Source: Coriobacteriaceae bacterium (GTDB lineage: Bacteria; Actinomycetota; Coriobacteriia; Coriobacteriales; Coriobacteriaceae). Taken from it: DNA of 64,000 nucleotides. The translations under genes were made by a program, and so were the position numbers. The notes under the pieces are model-generated. The model saw nothing but the letters and a program-made list of their open reading frames with translations, ran no database searches and was not told where the DNA came from. Where the stretch lies: NCBI GenBank assembly GCA_902835305.1, contig CADFMD010000004.1:1-64000 (forward strand). The letters are read 5' to 3'. Positions 1 through 8,088 of this stretch are shown one piece after another. The stretch's first letter is position 1. The number at the start of each line of letters is the position of its first letter.

Positions 1-37
1 CGCATTCGGCGAGATACGTTTGCGAAAGTGGTTGGTT

Positions 38-136
38 TTAGATTAGCGCTAACACCGTGTCCCGCTCGTGCCTGGTGAGCCTGCCGTAGGCCCTCGGGGC
101 CGCCTTCCCGGCCCCCTTCTTCCTCTTTCCGGACAT
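38..136 (-). pseudogene. IS30-like transposase N-terminal fragment
   Basis: A 32-codon reading frame starts with ATG at 136 behind a strong GGAGG site five bases upstream, and stops with TAA at 38-40. It is too short for most gene callers. The basic start (MSGKRKKGAGK) followed by YGRLTRHERDTV resembles the first residues of IS30-family transposases, where this stretch leads into the first helix-turn-helix. Homology appears to end just before the stop, so I read it as a truncated remnant. The window starts only 37 bases further on, so I cannot see whether more of the element follows. The family call rests on a short motif. Confidence 0.45.
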
Positions 137-187
137 GCCGTCCTCCGATCTCCCGGGGCCGGCCGGTCCGGCCCTCAGGGTATCGGA

Positions 188-227
188 TTCCCACATTCAC
201 CCGCACATGTGCGGGTGAATGTGGGAA
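188..227. repeat. 40-bp perfect palindrome
   Basis: The two 20-base halves are exact reverse complements with no spacer; the centre is cacatgtg. It lies between the IS30-like fragment and the tRNA gene. It could be a cruciform-forming site or an operator, or a junction of two inverted insertion-sequence ends. Confidence 0.85.
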
Positions 228-329
228 GTGTTCGGATGAAGTTGCCAATCAAGGGCTGTGACACGCGTCGGTTACCTTTAATGGATATGAGGTGAATGAG
301 GCGATTGTTTTGCTATACTCTCTCCGCAC

Positions 330-405
330 GGGCGATTGGCGCAACGGTTAGCGCAGGTGCTTTACACGCACAAGGCTGGGGGTTCGAATCCCTCATCGCC
401 CACCA
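330..405 (+). tRNA. tRNA-Val (anticodon UAC)
   Basis: The acceptor arm GGGCGAT (330-336) pairs with ATCGCCC (395-401), followed by discriminator A and an encoded CCA at 403-405. The D arm is GCGC/GCGC, the anticodon loop TTTACAC gives UAC (reads GUA, valine), and the T arm contains GGTTCGAATCC. A -10-like TATACT lies at 314-319, with only a weak -35. The first anticodon-stem pair looks mismatched (G/A); the rest of the cloverleaf is normal. The 3' end is repeated twice downstream. Confidence 0.93.
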
Positions 406-850
406 TTGAATTGGAAACGGTCCTCGCAAGGGGACCGTTTTTGTTTGGGCCCAGCGCATGGGATTCGAACCCGACAGGGTGCGAAGCTGAGGAAACGCGA
501 AGCGTTTTCCAGCGCAGCACGCGAGGGCCGCAGGCCCGAAGCGAAAGCGGGCGGCGTCAGCCGCACGCGACATCCCTCATCGCCCACCACTGATTTGATA
601 GGCTCCCAGCTATGGGGGCCTTTCTTTTTTGGGCCCATCGCGGGGGGATTCGAACCCGCAAGGGTGCGGAGCTGAGGAAACGCGAAGCGTTTTCCAGCGC
701 AGCACGCGAGAAGCGGAGCGGCGAAGCGGGGCGCGGGCGGCGCCGGCCGCACGCGGACATCCCTCATCGCCCACCACTGAATTGTTAGGCCTCCAGCGAT
801 GGAGGCCTTTCCTTTTTCAGGCCCAGCGCATGGGATTCGAACCCGCCAGC
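388..850. repeat. Three tandem tRNA-tail/terminator modules (~185 bp period)
   Basis: The tRNA-Val 3' end (atccctcatcgcccacca) recurs near 571-590 and 760-778. Each copy is followed by a hairpin terminator and then by a block starting gggattcgaaccc, which reads as a T-arm on the minus strand. In the first two modules the block continues with a shared segment that includes gctgaggaaacgcgaagcg. The third module breaks off soon after gggattcgaacccg (near 850). Periods are about 182 and 189 bp. The modules are non-coding; overlapping reading frames are not genes. They could be scars of repeated integration into the tRNA 3' end or tandem duplication. Confidence 0.8.
415..446 (+). terminator. Terminator of tRNA-Val
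   Basis: Stem aaacggtcc (415-423) with ggaccgttt (432-440), followed by a T-rich run. It sits directly after the encoded CCA. Similar stem plus T-run structures follow the two duplicated tRNA tails at about 600-630 and 787-817. Confidence 0.8.
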
Positions 851-1202
851 ACGTCTGTCACAAAGGCCGTGGCCAGAAAATGGCAAAAATGAGTACTGCT
901 ACCTTGCTTACAACATATCAAAAGATAGTATTTGCTTAAGTTACGCAACATATGTCCATTATAAGGACTAACAATTGGATCAAAATCGTACATTCATCGC
1001 CATTTCGACTAGCTATCTGGCCTTATTAGTCCAAAATTGCTGCTACCAAATCGATAACAGTACTCATATTTGATGTTTTTTGACCAGCAGGTCTCCCCGC
1101 CTTAGCAAATCTAAGGCAAAACGGGCTCCAGACCGCTGAATCATGCCACATAGGGCACGTCCGCAGTCCGGAACCCGGTCAAAGTTAAGTTATTTCGCTG
1201 TG
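851..1202. other. AT-rich gene-free stretch
   Basis: I see no credible gene. The stretch is visibly richer in A and T than its surroundings and holds an inverted pair atgagtactg (889-898) and cagtactcat (1058-1067). A small hairpin ccttag/ctaagg lies at 1101-1117, downstream of argD on the minus strand. The motif acgcaacatatgt near 945-957 recurs near 31833-31845 in another gene-free stretch. Confidence 0.6.
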
Positions 1203-2486
1203 TTAGGCCAAAACGTCCGACAGGATCTCGATCAGACTGTCCACGTCGGATTCCTCGCAGACGAGCGGCGGCAGGAAACGCAGCGTATGGGCACCCGTAG
1301 CGTTAATCACGGCACCAGCCCCCAATGCACGGGCCACAACGTCGTGTGCATCACCCGCAGTATCGTCCAGATCGCAGCCGAGCATCAAGCCGCGGCCACG
1401 CACCTCGGTCACGTTCGGCAGCTTGGCGAGCTTTGCCTCCATATAGGCGCCTACCTTGGCAGCGTGGTCGGCATAATCGCCGCGCACGAGTGCGGAGAGC
1501 GTCGCGGCACACGCCGCGATGGCCAAGCAGCTACCGCCAAAGGTCGAGCCGTGGTCGCCCGGCTTAAACACGTCGGCAATCTCCTTCTTTGCCACGACGG
1601 CACCCATGGGCACGCCATCAGCAATGCCCTTGGCAAGGCTCATGATGTCGGGTTCCACGCCATAGGTTTGGAATGCAAACGGCTTGCCGGAGCGGAAGAT
1701 GCCGCACTGGACCTCGTCGGCGATAAGCACGGCGCCCACTTCGTGTGCCAGGTCGCGCGCTGCCGCCATAAACTCCTCGGTCATGGGGTGCACACCGCTC
1801 TCGCCCTGGATCGGCTCGAGCATCACGGCACAAATTTCGCTCCCCAGCTGCTTAAAGATCGCACGCAGTTCATCGATATCGCTGGGCGTGCAGGCCACAA
1901 AGCCACCCGGCAGTGGGCGGAAACTATCCTGCAGCCAATCCTGCATGGTGGCGGCAATGGTCTCGAGCGTACGGCCGTGGAAGCCGCCGCGCATGCACAC
2001 GATGGTGTTGCCGCCGTTACCGGCACGCTTGGCGTACAGGCGCGCGAGCTTCATCGAGCCCTCGTTGGCCTCGGCGCCGGAGTTGGCAAAGAAGGTCTCC
2101 CACACCTGCTCGTCCGCAGCCGGGGCACCAAGAGCAGCTGCCGTGGTCTCATCGCCGGCGGCAATGGCATCGGCAAGCACGCGCGCACCATCTGCGTCGT
2201 CGTTAGCAAGCTTGGACAGCAGCGCCGCGACCTGTCCGCGCTGCTCAATGTAGAAGTAATTGGAGACATGCATGAGCTTTTTGGTCTGTGCCTCAAGTGC
2301 CGAGAGCACAGCCAGGTTGCCATGACCTAGGCTGCACACGCCGATGCCGGCAAGAAAGTCGAGGTACTCACGGCCATCGTCGCCGGTGAGCTTCATGCCG
2401 TGACCCTCGACAAACTCGACCGGAGAGCGGCCAAAGGTATGCATAACGTAATGGGATTCAAGCGATTGCTGAGCTGCAAGTGACAT
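1203..2486 (-). CDS. argD: Acetylornithine aminotransferase
   Basis: PLP-dependent class III aminotransferase that converts N-acetylglutamate semialdehyde to N-acetylornithine in arginine synthesis. The 427 residues carry the family signature LIADEVQCG, which binds the cofactor, and LAKGIADGVPMGA with the Schiff-base lysine. Between the tyrosine-rich N-terminal part and FFANSGAEANE there is an alanine-rich stretch of about 40 residues that looks longer than in typical ArgD. Start ATG at 2486 follows an AAAGG site. Last gene of argC-J-B-D. Enzymes of this family can also act on succinylornithine or succinyl-diaminopimelate, but the operon makes ArgD the natural call. Confidence 0.93.
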   Translation of the reverse strand: MSLAAQQSLESHYVMHTFGRSPVEFVEGHGMKLTGDDGREYLDFLAGIGVCSLGHGNLAVLSALEAQTKKLMHVSNYFYIEQRGQVAALLSKLANDDADGARVLADAIAAGDETTAAALGAPAADEQVWETFFANSGAEANEGSMKLARLYAKRAGNGGNTIVCMRGGFHGRTLETIAATMQDWLQDSFRPLPGGFVACTPSDIDELRAIFKQLGSEICAVMLEPIQGESGVHPMTEEFMAAARDLAHEVGAVLIADEVQCGIFRSGKPFAFQTYGVEPDIMSLAKGIADGVPMGAVVAKKEIADVFKPGDHGSTFGGSCLAIAACAATLSALVRGDYADHAAKVGAYMEAKLAKLPNVTEVRGRGLMLGCDLDDTAGDAHDVVARALGAGAVINATGAHTLRFLPPLVCEESDVDSLIEILSDVLA

Positions 2487-2555
2487 GGGATACCTTTCGT
2501 TGGGCGCCAGACGGCGCGGGGCTATGGGTGTAGGAATGGGGCGGCTGCGGGTCAG

Positions 2556-3536
2556 CTAGACCGTCTGAAGCTTCTCGACCTCGTCAAGATTCTCGGTCAG
2601 ACGCGCAGCAAACGTCGAAAGCGGATGCGGATGCGTATCGAACTCGTAAGCCGTCTCGGTGGAATGGATCACGGTGCCGACGCCGGCATCGGTCAGCAGC
2701 TCCAGCAGCAGCGAATGCGGCGTGGTGCCGTTGATGATGTGAGCGCGAAATACGCCGCCGGCAAGCGCATCGACGGCCGCACGCAGCTTGGGAATCATGC
2801 CCTTATCGACCTCGCCGCCGTAGAGCATTTCGTTAACCTCGTCGAGCGTTAGGTTGGAGATGAGTGAGTCTTTATCGCTAAAGTCCTTGTACAGGCCGTC
2901 GACGTCGGTCAAAAAGATCGCCTTATGCGCATGCAGCGCCGCCGCAACGGCACCGGCGGCGGTATCGGCGTTGATGTTGAAGAAACCGCCGTCCTCCCCC
3001 GCCGCGACGGTAGCGATGACGGGGATGTACTCGCTATCGAGCAGGCGCTCGATATAGTCGGTGTTGACGTGCGTGACCTTGCCTACGCGGCCGAGTTCGG
3101 GGTCGAGTGGCTCGGCGATGAGCGTACCGGCATCGCTGCCCGAAACGCCCACGGCCAGGTTGCCGTGATGGTTGAGCGCCGCGACCAGCTCCTGGTTGAC
3201 CTTGCCGCCCAGCACCTCGCGCACGATATCCATGGTCGCCGGCGTGGTCACGCGCTGGCCGTTCATAAACTCGACGGGGATGTCGTAGTGGCTCAGCGCC
3301 TCGTTGATGGCCTTGCCGCCACCGTGCACGATAACAGGGCGCATGCCGATGATCTTGAGCAGGACGATGTCGCTCATCACGTCGCGGCGCAGCTGCTCGT
3401 CGACCATGGCGGCTCCGCCATATTTGATAACAACCGTCTTGCCGGTCAGGTTCTTAATCCACGGCAGCGCTTCGAACAGCAGCTGCGCGGTTGCTTCGTT
3501 GGATTCACTCGAACGACAATCGCGTGCGAATTTCAT
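2556..3536 (-). CDS. argB: Acetylglutamate kinase
   Basis: Phosphorylates N-acetylglutamate, usually the committed and arginine-inhibited step. The amino acid kinase fold is clear: VVIKYGGAAM near the N-terminus for ATP, IVHGGGKAIN for the substrate, and the C-terminal INGTTPHSLLLELL region. I chose ATG at 3536 (MKFARDC, 326 residues) because it has a gaggcag ribosome site; the longer frame to 3596 needs a TTG start without one. The N-terminal extension before LPWIKNLTGKT could be the helix used by arginine-sensitive hexameric kinases. Lies between argJ and argD. Confidence 0.93.
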   Translation of the reverse strand: MKFARDCRSSESNEATAQLLFEALPWIKNLTGKTVVIKYGGAAMVDEQLRRDVMSDIVLLKIIGMRPVIVHGGGKAINEALSHYDIPVEFMNGQRVTTPATMDIVREVLGGKVNQELVAALNHHGNLAVGVSGSDAGTLIAEPLDPELGRVGKVTHVNTDYIERLLDSEYIPVIATVAAGEDGGFFNINADTAAGAVAAALHAHKAIFLTDVDGLYKDFSDKDSLISNLTLDEVNEMLYGGEVDKGMIPKLRAAVDALAGGVFRAHIINGTTPHSLLLELLTDAGVGTVIHSTETAYEFDTHPHPLSTFAARLTENLDEVEKLQTV

Positions 3537-3617
3537 AATCTGCCTCGTCTTTCGTATCGTTATCGCGCCGTGCTCCGCTGTCCGCAATCGCGGCAAGATG
3601 CGCAGCGTGTCTGGAAT

Positions 3618-4886
3618 CTAGGAACGGTAGTCGCCGTTGATGGAGATGTACTCATGCGTGAGGTCGCAGGTCCACACGGTCGTTGCCGCGTTGCCTGCAC
3701 CCAGGTCGGCCGAGATCACGATCTCGGGCGCCTCAAAACGTCGTAGAGCCTCGTCCTCGTCAAAGGGAACAGTCAGACCGTCGCGACAGACAGGCATGCC
3801 CATCATGTCGATGGAAACGTCTTCCTGATTAAACTTCACGCCGCACTTGCCAAGCGCCATAGCAACGCGGCCCCAGTTGCAGTCGTGGCCGGCGATGCAG
3901 GTCTTAACGAGCGGCGAGTTGGCAACGGCACGGGCGGCGATATCGGCCTCCTCGTCGTTGGCGGCGCCGGTAACGTTGACTGTAACAAGCTTGGATGCGC
4001 CCTCACCATCGGCGGCGATATTGCGCGCCAGGCTCTCGCACACCTCGTGCACGGCAAATGCCAACTCGTCAAAGGCATCGGAGCCCTCGACGATAGGCTC
4101 GGCATCTGCGGCAGCGGCGCCGGAGGCAAGCATGATGCAGGTGTCGTTGGTCGAGGTGTCGGAATCGACCGTTACCTTGTTAAAGGTCTGCTTGACGGTC
4201 GAGAGCAGCAGGGCATGAAGTGCCGCAGGCTCGACGGGGGCATCGGTGGTGATAACTGCGATCATGGTGGCCATGTTGGGCATGATCATGCCCGAGCCCT
4301 TGCACATTCCGCCTACCGTATAGACATTGCCCGCATGACCCGCAGCCTCACTGACGTAGGATACGGCGTACTCCTTGGAGTGCGTGTCGGTCGTCATGAT
4401 GGCGCGAGCGGCATCGGCGCCACCGTGGGCGGAGAGCGCCTCGTAGGCAGCAGGAATAGCGGTCTCAAACGTGTCGATCGGCAGAATCTGGCCAATCACG
4501 CCCGTGGAGGCGACTAGGATCTGCTGGGGTTCGCAGCCGATGACCTGCGAGGCGATACTGCACGTCTCGCGCGCGCAGGCAAGGCCGGTCTCACCCGTGG
4601 CGGCGTTGGCATTGCCAGAGTTGACCGAAACACCGGCGATGATACCGTAGCCCTTGTCGTCACCGCCCAGGTTGGCACGGCTCACCTGTACGGGCGCCGC
4701 GCAAAAGCGATTGGTGGTAAACACGCCGGCACCGGGACAGGGTTTATCGGGCACGACGAGCGCGTAATCCAGACGCTCGGGGTTCTTGCGGAACCCAGCG
4801 CGGATGCCTGCGGCTTTAAAACCAGCCGCAGCCGTAACGCCACCCTCGACGGCGCGAATCTTGATATCAAACAGCTCGGTATTCAT
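3618..4886 (-). CDS. argJ: Bifunctional glutamate N-acetyltransferase / ornithine acetyltransferase
   Basis: Transfers acetyl from acetylornithine to glutamate, recycling the acetyl group, and in bifunctional forms also uses acetyl-CoA. The 422-residue precursor has the self-cleavage site MPNMATM with catalytic Thr207, preceded by KGSGMI; cleavage gives alpha and beta chains. No argA or argE is seen in the window, consistent with the cyclic pathway. Sequence alone does not tell mono- from bifunctional ArgJ. Start ATG at 4886. About 130 bp separate it from argC. Confidence 0.93.
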   Translation of the reverse strand: MNTELFDIKIRAVEGGVTAAAGFKAAGIRAGFRKNPERLDYALVVPDKPCPGAGVFTTNRFCAAPVQVSRANLGGDDKGYGIIAGVSVNSGNANAATGETGLACARETCSIASQVIGCEPQQILVASTGVIGQILPIDTFETAIPAAYEALSAHGGADAARAIMTTDTHSKEYAVSYVSEAAGHAGNVYTVGGMCKGSGMIMPNMATMIAVITTDAPVEPAALHALLLSTVKQTFNKVTVDSDTSTNDTCIMLASGAAAADAEPIVEGSDAFDELAFAVHEVCESLARNIAADGEGASKLVTVNVTGAANDEEADIAARAVANSPLVKTCIAGHDCNWGRVAMALGKCGVKFNQEDVSIDMMGMPVCRDGLTVPFDEDEALRRFEAPEIVISADLGAGNAATTVWTCDLTHEYISINGDYRS

Positions 4887-5020
4887 CGTCTTTATGACTC
4901 CTTATGTCAAACAAAAAACGGACATCGGTTGGTGCGCCATGCCAGTCGTGATCATGAGACCAGCTTAAGAGTGGCGCCCCACTCGATGCCCGACTACCAA
5001 ATCGTTAACAATCGAATGTG

Positions 5021-6091
5021 CTACACCGGGCACGCCACTGTGGGCAAGCCTCGTCGCTCGTCAAAGCCAAAGACGATATTGGCGCACTGGACCGCTTGGC
5101 CCGCAGCGCCCTTGCACAGATTGTCGATGGCGCCCGTCGCCACCAGCACGCCCGCGCGCTTGTTGAGCGCGAGGCCAATCTGGGCAGCGTTGGTGCCGAC
5201 GACCGAAGCCGTCTTGGGCTGCTGGCCGGCATCGAGCACGCGCACAAAGGTGCGACCGGCGTAGAACTGCTTGTAATGGTCGACGACATCCTCAAGAGCC
5301 AGCGTGTCGAGAGCCTGCGGCGCGAGCGGCAGCGTCACCGTGGAGAGCAGACCGCGCTTGAGCGGTGCCAGGTGCGGGGTAAAGACGACGCGATCGGTCA
5401 GGCCAAGGATTTGCTCAATCTCGGGCGTATGACGATGTTTACCCACGCCGTAGGCCTCCAAGTTCTCGTCGGCGCTGCAAAAATGGGTGCGGGCGTTGCA
5501 GGACTTACCGGCGCCCGTCACGCCGCTAATGGCATCGACAATCACGGGACCGTTCTCGGCCACCCAGCCGACGCGCACGGCGGGCGCGGCGGCAAGGCTC
5601 GTTGCGGTGGGATAGCAACCGGCGCAGGCGACCAGCACGGGTTTGCCGTCGGCATGGTCGGATGCGGCGGTCTCCAAGTCTTGGCAGAACAGCTCGGGCA
5701 AACCGAAGGCACGGGTCTTGAGCAGCTCGGGGCTCGTATGCTCGGCGGCATACCATGTCTCAAAGACGGACGCGTCGTTCAGACGGTAGTCGGCCGAAAG
5801 ATCAAAGCAGGAGACGCCCGATGCAAGCAGCGCGGGCACCTGTGCCATGGCAGCCGTGTGCAGCACGGCAAGAAAAACCGCATCGCAGCTCTTGAGCTCG
5901 GGGGCGTCATGCGTGGTGAAAACCAGATCGCCCACGCCAGCAAAGCTCGGATACACCGCGGACAGCGGCTGGCCGGCATCGGCGTTGGACGTAATGGCAG
6001 CAAGTTCAAACTCGGGATGACCGAGGACGAGGCGAATGAGCTCGGCTCCGGCATATCCAGCCGCGCCGACGATTCCAACCTTCAAAGACAT
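5021..6091 (-). CDS. argC: N-acetyl-gamma-glutamyl-phosphate reductase
   Basis: NADPH-dependent reduction of acetylglutamyl phosphate to the semialdehyde. The 356 residues start with the Rossmann motif VGIVGAAGYAGAELIRL and contain VACAGCYPT with the catalytic cysteine. Start ATG at 6091 follows aaggag at good spacing. First gene of the arginine operon; two ArgR-like boxes lie about 90-120 bp upstream. Confidence 0.95.
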   Translation of the reverse strand: MSLKVGIVGAAGYAGAELIRLVLGHPEFELAAITSNADAGQPLSAVYPSFAGVGDLVFTTHDAPELKSCDAVFLAVLHTAAMAQVPALLASGVSCFDLSADYRLNDASVFETWYAAEHTSPELLKTRAFGLPELFCQDLETAASDHADGKPVLVACAGCYPTATSLAAAPAVRVGWVAENGPVIVDAISGVTGAGKSCNARTHFCSADENLEAYGVGKHRHTPEIEQILGLTDRVVFTPHLAPLKRGLLSTVTLPLAPQALDTLALEDVVDHYKQFYAGRTFVRVLDAGQQPKTASVVGTNAAQIGLALNKRAGVLVATGAIDNLCKGAAGQAVQCANIVFGFDERRGLPTVACPV

Positions 6092-6177
6092 ATCAGACTC
6101 CTTGTCTGCGATTTATGCACCGATGCGCATTTCGCAGCGGTCGTTATGAAGTGGGTTGAAACTTTAGCACCAAAAGA

Positions 6178-6212
6178 TGCATGAATACGTAAATGGCTTG
6201 CATATTCATGCA
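6178..6212 (-). promoter_or_regulatory. Pair of ArgR-like operator boxes before argC
   Basis: Two near-palindromic sites, tgcatgaatacgta (6178-6191) and tgcatattcatgca (6199-6212), have centres 21 bp apart. Both contain the TGAATA/TATTCA and TGCAT elements found in ARG boxes, and the two-helical-turn spacing is the usual arrangement for hexameric ArgR. The position just upstream of argC supports arginine repression. No argR gene is in the window. Confidence 0.7.
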
Positions 6213-6257
6213 TTGAAACATTCCCGACACATTCGCTTGAAGGAATTGACAAATGGA

Positions 6258-6311
6258 GCGGGCCCCGTATTGACCGGCGCTCCCAACGGCGCCGGGCAAT
6301 ACGGGGCCCGC
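6258..6311 (-). terminator. Strong GC hairpin after the split-barrel genes
   Basis: Perfect 15-bp arms gcgggccccgtattg (6258-6272) and caatacggggcccgc (6297-6311). It lies downstream of the 6349-6759 gene on the minus strand and upstream of argC, so it probably insulates the arginine operon. Confidence 0.7.
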
Positions 6312-6348
6312 CCATGCGAAAATCAAGTTGTTAGGATGAGCCAGCTGG

Positions 6349-6759
6349 CTAGAGCTCGACCGGCACCCATTCGTCGTGATTGCAGATAAAAGCCTCGGGA
6401 TCCTCGACGCTAAAGAAGACGAGCGTGGGGTCGTTAGGCCCCTCATAGTGCTCGCCCAGGTGCTCTAGATGCTTCCACCCGGCTTCGCGCATTTCGCCTA
6501 AAGCCCGGTCATCCAAGCCGGCACGCCCGCGCAAGATGAGCCAGCCATGGCCCGGCCACCAACTCGTGGCCTCAAAGCGCTGGTTTTGCAGCAGCTCTTG
6601 CCACACATCTTTGGTGCGCGCTGTTACAAACCACAGCTTGCCATCCTGGATCTGCGCAAACGAAAACGGACGCACATGAGGCTGTCCGTCAACGCTCGTC
6701 GCCAAATACCATGCCGGCACCGACGTCAGATACTCCAACACCGTATTCAATCCGTCCAT
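6349..6759 (-). CDS. Pyridoxamine-phosphate-oxidase-like FMN-binding protein
   Basis: A 136-residue single-domain flavin-binding split barrel. WYLATSVDGQPHVRPFSF followed by KLWFVTARTKDVW is the typical N-terminal strand set of this superfamily. Members bind FMN, F420 or heme and the substrate cannot be read from sequence. Start ATG at 6759 after AGGAGG. It follows a paralogue (6811-7257) with the same layout, so the pair is a tandem duplication, probably co-transcribed. Confidence 0.8.
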   Translation of the reverse strand: MDGLNTVLEYLTSVPAWYLATSVDGQPHVRPFSFAQIQDGKLWFVTARTKDVWQELLQNQRFEATSWWPGHGWLILRGRAGLDDRALGEMREAGWKHLEHLGEHYEGPNDPTLVFFSVEDPEAFICNHDEWVPVEL

Positions 6760-6810
6760 GTGTCCTCCTGGCGCTAGCTAATTCGGAACGGGTAGTTAAT
6801 TTGAGACGCT

Positions 6811-7257
6811 CTAGAGCTCCAGGCGCTCCTCGCTGCCGTCGATATCACAGAAGCGCGCGGCAATGTTGCGGACCGAAAAGAAAGCAAGGCGGCCGTCGTT
6901 GGCACTCTCGTGTTCCTCGCCAATGCCCACCATGTGCTTAAAACCCGCTTGACGCACCTTGTCGCTCGCAACCGCGTCGTCCTCAAGTGCGGCCTCGCCG
7001 GTCAACACGATCCAACATTCCCCCGGCTTCCAGCCCGAGAGCTCAAACTTGGGATTCGCACTCAGCTCCGCCCACACATCCTTGTCGCGCGACGTGCAAA
7101 ACCACAACTTACCGTCATCGACCATGGCAAACGAAAACGGCCTCACGCGAGGCTGATGCCCGTCGGTCACATCGGTCGTGGCCAGATACCACGCCGGAAT
7201 GCGCCTGAGATACGAGCAGGCGCGCTCAAGCTGAGCTGTGCGGTCGTTGTCGGTCAT
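6811..7257 (-). CDS. Pyridoxamine-phosphate-oxidase-like FMN-binding protein (paralogue)
   Basis: 148 residues with IPAWYLATTD, PRVRPFSFAMVDDGKLWFCTSRDKDVW and GECWIVLTGEAAL, aligned throughout with the gene just downstream. Start ATG at 7257 follows aaagggg. It is the first gene of the pair. Function is assigned only to fold level: a small cytoplasmic flavin-binding protein, possibly a redox or detoxification enzyme. Confidence 0.8.
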   Translation of the reverse strand: MTDNDRTAQLERACSYLRRIPAWYLATTDVTDGHQPRVRPFSFAMVDDGKLWFCTSRDKDVWAELSANPKFELSGWKPGECWIVLTGEAALEDDAVASDKVRQAGFKHMVGIGEEHESANDGRLAFFSVRNIAARFCDIDGSEERLEL

Positions 7258-7287
7258 AGGGACCCCTTTCTTGCGCTCGAATCGCGC

Positions 7288-8088
7288 CTAAACAAGTTGA
7301 AGGTTGATGACGATGACACACGCGAGCAGCAGCGCCGTCACCACCGCAGCCAGCGCATCCCCGCGGCGAAATGCAAGCGCATGCAGGCGCGTGCGGCCCT
7401 GCTCGCCGTGATAGCAGCGTGTATCCATGGCAGCAGACAGCGTCTCGGCATGGCGGAACACACCCGTGAACAGCGGGATCGCCACACTGCCGAGCATACG
7501 CACGCCGCCGAGCGGGCCTCCCGTCACGCGCGCACCGCGGCTCGCCTGCGCATCGGCCGTCTGCTTCATCTCGGTGGCAAACTGCGGCATAAAGCGCAGC
7601 GCGATACCCATAATCATGCCGAGCTCGTGTGCAGGAAGTCCCACACGCGCAAACGGTGCGAGCAGACGCTCAAAGCCCGCGGTGAGGTCGAGCGTGGGCG
7701 TGGTGAGCGTAATGGCGCTCATGCCGGCCATCATCAAGCTCAGGCGGCACGCCATAAAGGCGGCGGAATGCAGCGAGCCCTCGCTTATCTGCAAAAAGCC
7801 AAGCTGCCACAGAATGCGCCCGCTCTGGTCGGAAAACAGGTTGAGCACTGCGACCACCACGACAATCGCCAGCAATGGTGCCATCGATGATAGGACCCGG
7901 CGCAACGGCACCCGGGACACGGTATAGATCAGGACAACGAAGATTGCGACCGGGGCCAGTCCGCGGAAGCTGCTGACCGTGAGCGTCGTGATCAGAAACA
8001 CAAAGCCCAAGAGCAACTTAGTTCGCGGGTCCAGGCGGTGGATCGCACTATCGCCGGGATAGTAGCTGCCAAACGAAAACGCCTCCAT
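7288..8088 (-). CDS. ecfT: ECF transporter T component
   Basis: Transmembrane coupling subunit of an energy-coupling-factor vitamin importer, 266 residues. YYPGDSAIHRLDPRTKLLLGF is the family start. Several hydrophobic segments follow, and the cytoplasmic region has QASRGAR, the A-R-G-type motif that docks on the ATPases. Its ATG overlaps the stop of the ATPase gene (taATG), so the two are translationally coupled. Last gene of the S-A-T operon. Confidence 0.92.
   Translation of the reverse strand: MEAFSFGSYYPGDSAIHRLDPRTKLLLGFVFLITTLTVSSFRGLAPVAIFVVLIYTVSRVPLRRVLSSMAPLLAIVVVVAVLNLFSDQSGRILWQLGFLQISEGSLHSAAFMACRLSLMMAGMSAITLTTPTLDLTAGFERLLAPFARVGLPAHELGMIMGIALRFMPQFATEMKQTADAQASRGARVTGGPLGGVRMLGSVAIPLFTGVFRHAETLSAAMDTRCYHGEQGRTRLHALAFRRGDALAAVVTALLLACVIVINLQLV

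Noticed and set aside
336..892. Several overlapping short frames on both strands after tRNA-Val
   Set aside because: They run through the triplicated tRNA-tail/terminator modules and repeat the same peptide pieces; the DNA repeat explains them.
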